DNA of 64,000 bases from NCBI GenBank assembly GCA_002382325.1, contig DGAG01000011.1, positions 1-64,000 on the forward strand. The letters are read 5' to 3'. Below are positions 57,843-64,000 of this stretch, in pieces; within the stretch, counting starts at the first letter, position 1, and each line of letters begins with the position of its first letter. The translations under genes and the position numbers were made by a program. Under the pieces are notes generated by a model that saw nothing but the letters and a program-made list of their open reading frames with translations, was not told the DNA's origin and ran no database searches. Source of the DNA: Epsilonproteobacteria bacterium UBA4036. GTDB lineage: Bacteria > Campylobacterota > Campylobacteria > Campylobacterales > Arcobacteraceae.

Positions 57843-58955
57843 ATGAGTATGGCAACGCATCAATCTACGTACAATTATGCTAAAAAATTTTCAAATTACA
57901 AAGATTTTTATATCAAACACAACGATTTAATTTTTTCAAAACTGGGATTGGGTACATTTAACAAAGAACCTTATAAAGAAGAGAATTATGTTTTTCACTA
58001 TATTGAAGGAGTAAAACAAGCCATTAAAAGTGGTATCAATTTAATTGATACTGCCAGCAACTATCGATACGGACAAAGCGAAAAAGAGATTGGAATTGCA
58101 CTTAAAGAACTGTATGAAGAAAATGCCATCACCAGAGAAGAGTTAATTATTTGTTCTAAAGGGGGATTTATTCAACTAGATTATCCCTTTCCTCAAAATC
58201 CGTATACATGGATTGAAGAAAATATTATTGAGTCTAAATTGGCATTAAAAGAAGACATTGAATTGGATCAACACTGTATGACACCTGATTTTTTAGAGTG
58301 GTCATGTCAACGCTCTTTAGAGAATATGGGGGTAAAAAGTTTTGATATTTACTATCTACACAATCCCGAAATGCAACTCATCAAATTAGGCTATGCAAAA
58401 TTCTTGAAAAAAATCGAATCGATTTTTAAACGTTTTGAGAAAATGGCAGATCAAGGTTTAATCAAATATTATGGCGTTGCCGTGTGGAATGCCTTTATCA
58501 ATCCTAAAAACAACAAAGAACGCATCAATTTAGAAGATTTAGTACAAATTGCTCAAAAAGTAGGCGGAGATAATCACCGATTTAAATATGTTCAAACTCC
58601 CTTTAATTTGGCAAAAACTTCCATTTATACAATGCCAACGCAAAGCGTTAAAGGGGAAGAGTGTACTTTGTTACAAGCCGCACACCGATTAAATATGGGG
58701 GTTATTTCAAGCAGTTCACTTTTACAAATGAATTTGTTTAAACAATCGTTTAAACCCGAAACCGGCTATTTGCTTGATCCCAAAATGATTTTAGAAAACG
58801 ACATTCAATTGGCATTACAATTTTGTCGTTCAACCCCAGGCATTATCAGTTCTTTGTTTGCTTCAAAAGCTCCTGTACACATTAAAAACAATGTGGAAAT
58901 CACCAAAATTAAATCAACACCTCGTGCCAATTATGATTTAATTTATAAGGTATAA
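57843..58955 (+). CDS. Aldo/keto reductase
   Basis: About 370 residues from ATG 57843 (GAGGAAGAGTTT in front). FSKLGLGTFNKEPYKEENYV starts the barrel; GINLIDTASNYRYGQSEKEI carries the catalytic Asp and Tyr, CSKGGF the Lys and DIYYLHNPEMQ the His. Members reduce carbonyls with NADPH. Substrate unknown. It heads a sigma-54 operon ahead of the NadB-like gene and nifT, so it is expressed with nitrogenase. A large insert between Lys and His is unusual. Confidence 0.85.
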   Translation: MSMATHQSTYNYAKKFSNYKDFYIKHNDLIFSKLGLGTFNKEPYKEENYVFHYIEGVKQAIKSGINLIDTASNYRYGQSEKEIGIALKELYEENAITREELIICSKGGFIQLDYPFPQNPYTWIEENIIESKLALKEDIELDQHCMTPDFLEWSCQRSLENMGVKSFDIYYLHNPEMQLIKLGYAKFLKKIESIFKRFEKMADQGLIKYYGVAVWNAFINPKNNKERINLEDLVQIAQKVGGDNHRFKYVQTPFNLAKTSIYTMPTQSVKGEECTLLQAAHRLNMGVISSSSLLQMNLFKQSFKPETGYLLDPKMILENDIQLALQFCRSTPGIISSLFASKAPVHIKNNVEITKIKSTPRANYDLIYKV

Positions 58956-58956
58956 A

Positions 58957-60612
58957 ATGGTTTATGATGTCATCGTAGTAGGTTCTGGAATTGCCGGGTT
59001 AATGGCAGCCATTGAGGCAAAAACAGAACAAAACAAAGTGGCCATTATTTGCAAAACCAATATCTTTAAATCCAATTCTTCTATGGCAAGTGGAGGCATC
59101 AACGCTGTTCTTGACCCCAATGACACACAAGCCTTAAATGCCCATATTCAAGATACCCTAAAATCAGCCAAAGGCTTAGGCAACAAAAAAGCCATCACCT
59201 ATATGTGTACACAAGCTTCATCTATCATCCAAAAACTTGAAAAATATGGGGTAGATTTTCATAAAAATGAAGAGGGTACCATTACGCAAAGAAGTTTTGG
59301 AGGAAGCAGTTTTAAACGAACCTGTTTTGTAGGGGATAAAACAGGCGGTGCCATTACCCAAGTGTTAATCCGAAAAGCCCGTGAAATTGGGATTGAGTTT
59401 TTAGTCAATAATTTTGTCTTAAACATTGCCAAATATAAAAACAGTGTCAGTGGTGTTGTGGCTTTACGAAAAATAGATTCTGCTGTCTTAATCTATCCTG
59501 CGAAAGCCGTTGTTTTAGCAGGTGGAGGTTATGCCGGTATCTTTCGAGGCAATTCAACCAATGCCCAAGATTATACGGGAGATTTATTGGCGGTTTGTTT
59601 GCGTGCAGGATTAAATCTGTCCAATATGGAGTTTATCCAATTTCACCCCACAGGTATTGCCAAAACCAATTATTTGGTCACAGAAGCAGCCCGTGCCGAA
59701 GGAGGTTATTTGATTAACTCTGAGGGTGAACGATTTGTCAATGAATTAGAAACGCGAGATAAAATCGCCAAAGCCATATTAAAACAACAACTCAAAGGAC
59801 AAAAAGTCTATATTGACTTACGACACATTCCTAAAGAAACCCTTGAAATCAGACTTCCCTCTTTGTACAGTGCCGCTTACAATCAATGCGGTGTCGATAT
59901 TGCCACTGAACTTTTAGAGATAAAACCCGTCGCTCACTATACCATGGGCGGGGTGGATGTGGATATGACCAGTTGTTCCATCAAAGGGTTATACATTTGT
60001 GGAGAAATGGCATCAAACGGTGTTCATGGGGCAAATAGATTGGGCGGAAACTCACTTTTAGATGGTGCTGTATTGGGGGAACTTGCCGGTGCAAAAGCCA
60101 AAGCACACTCTTTAAAAACACACTTTTTACCTGTGGATTATAATATTGTCATCAAAGACATTCAAGCCATTGATAAGATTTTTGAATCGGATTGTTCTAA
60201 AAACTTCAATGCCATTCGGATTTCTATGGGGAACTGCCTCTTTAGTAAAGTCGGTATTATCCGAAATAAAAAATCTTTGGTACAAGCGTTTGATTACATC
60301 AAGTATTTACGAAGAGAATCTTATGGCTTGCATTGTATCAATAAAGAAAGACGAAATAACGTCGAATTGGTTTCGATTTTAGAACTGCGAAACGCCTTAG
60401 AAGTCTCAGAAGCGATTATTTTAGCTGCACAAAAACGAAAAGAGAGTCGAGGGGCTCATTACCGAGAAGACTATCCTAAAACCAACCCAACTATGAATAA
60501 ACCCATCCTTTTAAAAGAGGTTCAAAAAGGGTATTTTAAAGTGGCATTTGCCCAATCAAAGTTTTTGGATTTTTTGAAAAAAACATTTACCAATAAAATC
60601 AATCACAATTAA
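58957..60612 (+). CDS. L-aspartate oxidase/fumarate reductase-type flavoprotein
   Basis: 551 residues. FAD site VYDVIVVGSGIAGLMAAIEA, then SNSSMASGGINAVLDPNDTQ, RTCFVGDKTGGAITQVLIRK, the active-site FIQFHPTGIAKTNYLVTEAARAEGG region and HYTMGGVDVD, GVHGANRLGGNSLLDGAV. This is the succinate dehydrogenase/fumarate reductase/NadB flavoprotein family. NadB in NAD synthesis is one option, but position between an aldo/keto reductase and nifT suggests a nitrogen-fixation-linked oxidoreductase. It starts after AAGGTATAAA. Confidence 0.8.
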   Translation: MVYDVIVVGSGIAGLMAAIEAKTEQNKVAIICKTNIFKSNSSMASGGINAVLDPNDTQALNAHIQDTLKSAKGLGNKKAITYMCTQASSIIQKLEKYGVDFHKNEEGTITQRSFGGSSFKRTCFVGDKTGGAITQVLIRKAREIGIEFLVNNFVLNIAKYKNSVSGVVALRKIDSAVLIYPAKAVVLAGGGYAGIFRGNSTNAQDYTGDLLAVCLRAGLNLSNMEFIQFHPTGIAKTNYLVTEAARAEGGYLINSEGERFVNELETRDKIAKAILKQQLKGQKVYIDLRHIPKETLEIRLPSLYSAAYNQCGVDIATELLEIKPVAHYTMGGVDVDMTSCSIKGLYICGEMASNGVHGANRLGGNSLLDGAVLGELAGAKAKAHSLKTHFLPVDYNIVIKDIQAIDKIFESDCSKNFNAIRISMGNCLFSKVGIIRNKKSLVQAFDYIKYLRRESYGLHCINKERRNNVELVSILELRNALEVSEAIILAAQKRKESRGAHYREDYPKTNPTMNKPILLKEVQKGYFKVAFAQSKFLDFLKKTFTNKINHN

Positions 60613-60623
60613 AGGAGAAGACA

Positions 60624-60833
60624 ATGGCAAAAGTAATGTTAAGAGAAGTCAATGGAGTTGTATCTTTCTATTTTGCAAAAAAAGATATGGAAGAGACGAT
60701 AGAAACATTGGAGTTTGATACAGAAGATAACTGGGGTGGAGAAGTGACACTATCCAATGGAGAGACGTGGTGGATTCAACCTGGGGCAAAAAAACTGCCA
60801 AAAGAAGAGGTGTGTAAGAAGATAGCTGATTGA
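60624..60833 (+). CDS. nifT: NifT/FixU
   Basis: 69 residues: MAKVMLREVNGVVSFYFAKK, DMEETIETLEFDTEDNWGGE and VTLSNGETWWIQPGAKKLPK match the small NifT family. Its role is unknown although it is conserved in nif operons, usually near nifDK; here it follows the NadB-like gene instead. Ribosome binding site AAAGGAGAAGACA is strong. Confidence 0.88.
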   Translation: MAKVMLREVNGVVSFYFAKKDMEETIETLEFDTEDNWGGEVTLSNGETWWIQPGAKKLPKEEVCKKIAD

Positions 60834-60885
60834 TTATTGAATATTTTTTATACAATAAAAAGGATATAAAATAAACATCTTTCGT

Positions 60886-60891
60886 TATAAT
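60886..60891 (+). promoter_or_regulatory. -10 box of the nifA operon
   Basis: TATAAT 30 bases before the nifA start. No sigma-54 element is present, so the regulator is probably made from a housekeeping promoter. Confidence 0.45.
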
Positions 60892-60920
60892 TAGATTTTA
60901 ATTGCACCTAAGGAGCAAAT

Positions 60921-62453
60921 ATGTCTGGTTTAAACGAATCATGTAAAAAATGCTTAACCACAAAAGAATTAACTACCCTTTATGAGATAGCTTCAATCAT
61001 TTCAAATCAATACAATTTAGAAACCTCATTAGAACAATCAATGAAAGTTTTGAAAAATACATTGAATTTAGAAAATTGCGTCGTTCACGTCATTGAAGAA
61101 GACATGTTAAAAGTGTTTGCCTCGGTTGAACTGAATAAAATTCAAAGAAGCCTTGCGTGTTATAAAATAGGTGAAGGCGTGACGGGTATGGCAGCTCAAG
61201 AGCAAGAACCTATTGTGGTTGAGAATGTTCACAACGATACTCTGTTTTTAAATAAATCAGGGAAACGTGATGTCAATAAGCAGTCCTATGTTGCCGTTCC
61301 AATGATTGTTGATAACACAACCATTGGTGTTTTGGGTGCAAGTTTAACAAAAACCACGGAAATTGGTTTTGAAGACACGGTTAGAATATTAACCATTGTC
61401 AGTTCGATTTTTGCACAAACGATTTATTCATTTCAAATGAATCAAAAAGAGAAAGAACGGCTCAAAGAGCTGAAACTTTACTATAAAATGGAGTGGGATT
61501 CAAAAGTGCATAATTTTGGTGATATTATAGGGGAAAGCCCTAAAATGCAACAAGTTTTTCAAGTCATACAACGTATTGCTCAAAGCGATGTAACCATACT
61601 CGTACGAGGGGAAACGGGCACGGGAAAAGAGTTAGTCGCCGCAGCCATTCACAAACGCAGTAAACGAAAAGATGAACCGTTTATTAAACTTAATTGTGCT
61701 GCCATTACCGATACGTTACTTGAAAGTGAACTTTTTGGGCATGAAAAAGGAGCCTTTACCGATGCCAAAGAGACACGAAAAGGTCGATTTGAACTTGCCG
61801 ATGGGGGAACGCTGTTCTTAGATGAAATTGGAGATATCAGCGCTTCAGCTCAAGTGAAACTTTTACGAGTTTTACAAGAAAGAGAGTTTGAACGTGTGGG
61901 TGGAAGTAAAACCATTAAAGTCAATGTAAGACTCGTGGCCGCAACCAATCGAAACTTGGAAGAGATGGTTAAAAAAGGGGATTTTAGAGAAGATTTATAC
62001 TATCGACTCAATGTTATTCCCATTGATTTACCGCCTTTAAGACAACGAGGTGATGACATTAAGCTGTTGGTAAATTTCTTTTTAGAAAGAGCCATTAAAA
62101 ACCACAAAAAAGTGGTCAAAATCACCGAAGAAGCCATGAACACACTGTGTTCTTACCCATGGCCTGGCAATGTTCGTGAACTTGAAAATACCATTGAACG
62201 TATTGTTCTAATGGGCAATGAAGAGGGTATCAGCCAAAGCGATATGCTGTTATTGTTGCCTGCTTTTCACGAAAACAACGTACAAAACACTCTAACCGCA
62301 ACGCCACCTTCGAAAAAAACCTTAGATGATCTCGAAAGAGAAGCCGTGATTGAATCATTGCAACGACATAACGGGAATCAGTCGCAAGCCGCAAAAGAGC
62401 TTGGAATCACACTACGACAAATTGGGTATAAAATAAAAAAATATGAACTCTAA
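60921..62453 (+). CDS. nifA: NifA, sigma-54-dependent activator
   Basis: 510 residues. An N-terminal GAF domain (about 30-175) follows an early Cys pair (ESCKKC). The AAA+ domain (about 200-430) has Walker A VRGETGTGKELVAAAIH, the sigma-54 contact loop as GAFTDA in place of GAFTGA, and Walker B GGTLFLDEIGD. The Fis-type helix-turn-helix is at the end (GNQSQAAKELGITLRQIGYK). The linker lacks the Cys motif of oxygen-sensitive rhizobial NifA. It should activate the eight promoters described here. It starts behind TAAGGAGCAAAT. Confidence 0.93.
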   Translation: MSGLNESCKKCLTTKELTTLYEIASIISNQYNLETSLEQSMKVLKNTLNLENCVVHVIEEDMLKVFASVELNKIQRSLACYKIGEGVTGMAAQEQEPIVVENVHNDTLFLNKSGKRDVNKQSYVAVPMIVDNTTIGVLGASLTKTTEIGFEDTVRILTIVSSIFAQTIYSFQMNQKEKERLKELKLYYKMEWDSKVHNFGDIIGESPKMQQVFQVIQRIAQSDVTILVRGETGTGKELVAAAIHKRSKRKDEPFIKLNCAAITDTLLESELFGHEKGAFTDAKETRKGRFELADGGTLFLDEIGDISASAQVKLLRVLQEREFERVGGSKTIKVNVRLVAATNRNLEEMVKKGDFREDLYYRLNVIPIDLPPLRQRGDDIKLLVNFFLERAIKNHKKVVKITEEAMNTLCSYPWPGNVRELENTIERIVLMGNEEGISQSDMLLLLPAFHENNVQNTLTATPPSKKTLDDLEREAVIESLQRHNGNQSQAAKELGITLRQIGYKIKKYEL

Positions 62454-62967
62454 AATAACTTACAAAAATGAAAACTTTGAACTGATTGACGAATTTATCG
62501 ATATTGGATACTCAGCAGAGGACATTGAAGCTGTTGGATTAGAAAATCAGCCTTTGCACATTTCAAAGAACAGCCCCAATCGTACCATTCAGATTTTTAT
62601 GTCTTACCCTTGCTTTGAAGAGTTTAAAGACGAAATTATGGCATTTGATCAATTTATGTCCGATGCCAAAGTTGAGATTTTTAGTTATATTATTTTCAAT
62701 GAATCCCTTAAGTTTGACTACACATTTAAAAAATTAATTCCAGCATTTGATGTCAATGATGAGTTTGGAAGTATGTACGGAACAAAAATTGTAAGTGGCT
62801 CTTTAGAAAATAAATTAACAAAAGCACTCTTTTTAATCGGTAAAGATGGTGCCATTTATCACATAGATATGCCTGATAATTTAGAAGATTCTTTCGATAT
62901 TGAACGTATTCGTGTGGAATTAAATAAGGTGTACCAATCATATACAGGAGTGGGATGTCATGGATAA
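62443..62967 (+). CDS. Tpx-like thioredoxin-fold protein behind nifA
   Basis: 174 residues, overlapping nifA by 11 bases. It shares the design of the protein at 39751-40272: a beta start, RTIQIFMSYPCFEEFKDEIM where Tpx has its peroxidatic region, ALFLIGKDGAIYHIDMPDNL and DSFDIERIRVELNKVYQS near the end. The T-x2-C active-site pattern is missing, though one Cys lies in SYPCFEEF and another at the C-terminus (GVGCHG). It may sense redox state or bind a partner of NifA (inference). Confidence 0.6.
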   Translation: MNSKITYKNENFELIDEFIDIGYSAEDIEAVGLENQPLHISKNSPNRTIQIFMSYPCFEEFKDEIMAFDQFMSDAKVEIFSYIIFNESLKFDYTFKKLIPAFDVNDEFGSMYGTKIVSGSLENKLTKALFLIGKDGAIYHIDMPDNLEDSFDIERIRVELNKVYQSYTGVGCHG

Positions 62968-63784
62968 TATAAAGCAAAAACTGCAAGAAGGAAGCCTCGT
63001 TCCCTTTTTGGGTATGGGAATTTTTAAAAACACCGTTGCAAAAGATGGAAGCACTCTTCCTTTTGACAGTGATTCGATGATTTTAGCCTTAAATAACGGT
63101 CGAGCCATGAGTCCTCGATTGATGTACGAATACTCCCGTGCTGCCATGAGTTTGGAACAACGAAAAGGTCGAGAGTTTATCGTACAAATGACCAATCATA
63201 TTTACAGTTCCAAAGAGTATGAACTACCATTAACGTACCAATGGCTTAAAACCATTCAACCCAAATATGTGATTGATACAAACGTCGATGACTCTTTACT
63301 TAAAATTTATAACGATGTCGATCATATCTTAATCACGGGCATTTCAAGAATCACCGCTGATTATGATCGATTTGTTATTTATCAATTTGATGCGACTTCA
63401 CAAACCTACGCTCAAATCTCAAAAGATGAACTGACGTTGGATTTGCCCATTTTACTTAAACCCATGGGAAGTACCCAACCTGCTATGAATTTTATTATTT
63501 CTGATGCGGACTTTGTTGATTGGCTTACAGAAGCCATGGGCGGTTACGCCATTCCTCCTATTTTAAAAGAGTTACGAAGAGGCAAAGATTATCTTTTTAT
63601 GGGAGTAGATTTTTCAAGAGACACTTTTAGAATGGTTGCCAATGAACTGACGTTAGAGTTACATGGTGGTATCACTTTAATTGATAAAGAAGAATTAACT
63701 AAAAAAGAGGAAAAATTTATCCATACTCATAATTTAGAAAATATTAACATGAGTATTGATGAATTCATAAAAAGCCATGGATAA
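62960..63784 (+). CDS. SIR2-like protein behind nifA
   Basis: 274 residues. LQEGSLVPFLGMGIFKNTVA resembles the NAD-binding start of SIR2-like domains, YQWLKTIQPKYVIDTNVDDS and YLFMGVDFSRDTFRMVANEL match later SIR2 strands (the Asn/Asp-rich strand and the G-x-S/D-type loop). Catalytic His is not certain. It overlaps the Tpx-like gene by eight bases and clpX by eight. SIR2-like proteins also occur in nif regions of other diazotrophs. NAD binding or hydrolysis tied to fixation status is a guess. Confidence 0.65.
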   Translation: MDNIKQKLQEGSLVPFLGMGIFKNTVAKDGSTLPFDSDSMILALNNGRAMSPRLMYEYSRAAMSLEQRKGREFIVQMTNHIYSSKEYELPLTYQWLKTIQPKYVIDTNVDDSLLKIYNDVDHILITGISRITADYDRFVIYQFDATSQTYAQISKDELTLDLPILLKPMGSTQPAMNFIISDADFVDWLTEAMGGYAIPPILKELRRGKDYLFMGVDFSRDTFRMVANELTLELHGGITLIDKEELTKKEEKFIHTHNLENINMSIDEFIKSHG

Positions 63785-64000
63785 TACAACAACCATTTGC
63801 GACTTCTGTGGAAAACCACTCCAAGAAGTTAAAAAAATATTCAGCAGTGAACATTCGCACATTTGTGATGAGTGCATTAGTATGTGTGCTTCGGTGTTAA
63901 ATAAAGAGAGTTTACAAGAAGCCAAAAAAGAGTTCCAAAAGGGTTTGAGTGTTCCCATTAAAATCAAAGAGCATTTAGACGATTATGTCATAGGACAAGA
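63777..64000 (+). CDS. clpX: ClpX, nif-associated copy (5' part, cut by window end)
   Basis: The first 74 codons are visible. CDFCGKPLQEVKKIFSSEHS and HICDECISMC form the four-Cys zinc-binding domain; VPIKIKEHLDDYVIGQ starts the AAA+ module. ClpX unfolds proteins for ClpP. It overlaps the SIR2-like gene by eight bases, so it is in the nifA operon. In Azotobacter vinelandii a second ClpX (ClpX2) in the nif region lowers NifB and NifEN levels; this may do the same. A housekeeping clpX is expected elsewhere. Confidence 0.85.
   Translation, partial: MDNTTTICDFCGKPLQEVKKIFSSEHSHICDECISMCASVLNKESLQEAKKEFQKGLSVPIKIKEHLDDYVIGQ

Overview
The window is about 64 kb of low-GC DNA that reads as a nitrogen-fixing member of the Campylobacterota, most likely the Arcobacter lineage. 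The basis is a SprA-like putative metalloprotease, the gene order modA / TOBE protein / modB / modC, AT-rich codon use and a compact, operon-dense layout. I recognise no species for certain. No rRNA, tRNA, CRISPR array, prophage or intact insertion sequence was seen.

Region by region. (1) 1-11.0 kb is housekeeping: Bax-inhibitor-like protein, ThiD2, an OmpA-family protein, two pseudouridine synthases, a putAbiC-like defence protein, class Ia ribonucleotide reductase (nrdAB) and purB. (2) 11.0-11.3 kb is a two-peptide small-ORF transcript whose first and last bases are complementary. (3) 11.3-13.7 kb is a nif-type operon (DUF683-like protein, BFD-like protein, leucine-rich repeat protein, NifQ) behind a sigma-54 promoter. 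(4) 14.0-28.9 kb is a molybdenum island: modD, two di-Mop molbindins, modA-TOBE-modB-modC, and a long operon encoding a B12/siderophore-type ABC importer, ExbB-ExbD-TonB, a TonB-dependent receptor, a flavin monooxygenase, a TiaS-like protein and a methyltransferase. Both transcription units start behind nearly identical ModE-like palindromes. (5) 28.9-64 kb is the nif region: nifH-orf-nifD-nifK, rpoN, a nifX-DUF269-nifF-nifW-nifZ-ferredoxin operon, nifN with a Tpx-like protein, ankyrin protein and SagB-type nitroreductase, a SulP transporter with a universal stress protein, nifE, a chemoreceptor, a NifX-like/ferredoxin/HicB-Sel1-NifU fusion/NifX-like/FprA operon, a DinD accessory block, nifB-nifV-GNAT, an aldo/keto reductase-NadB-like-nifT operon, and nifA-Tpx-like-SIR2-like-clpX, the last running off the window.

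How it fits together: molybdate is taken up by ModABC and possibly by the TonB/FecCD system, buffered by Mop proteins and delivered by NifQ. NifB, NifE, NifN, NifV and the NifX-family proteins build FeMo-co, which NifDK uses with electrons from NifH, flavodoxin and ferredoxins. RpoN and NifA are both encoded in the cluster, and eight sites of the form GGAA-N8-GC (most ending TTGC) precede nif transcription units. No canonical nifU or nifS is present; a NifU C-terminal domain occurs only in the Sel1 fusion protein.

The most unusual items are the self-complementary two-peptide mRNA at 11.04-11.28 kb, a pair of homologous 28-residue membrane peptides 43 kb apart, the ModE-boxed TonB/FecCD operon, the HicB-Sel1-NifU fusion, and a nifA operon that carries Tpx-like, SIR2-like and ClpX proteins.
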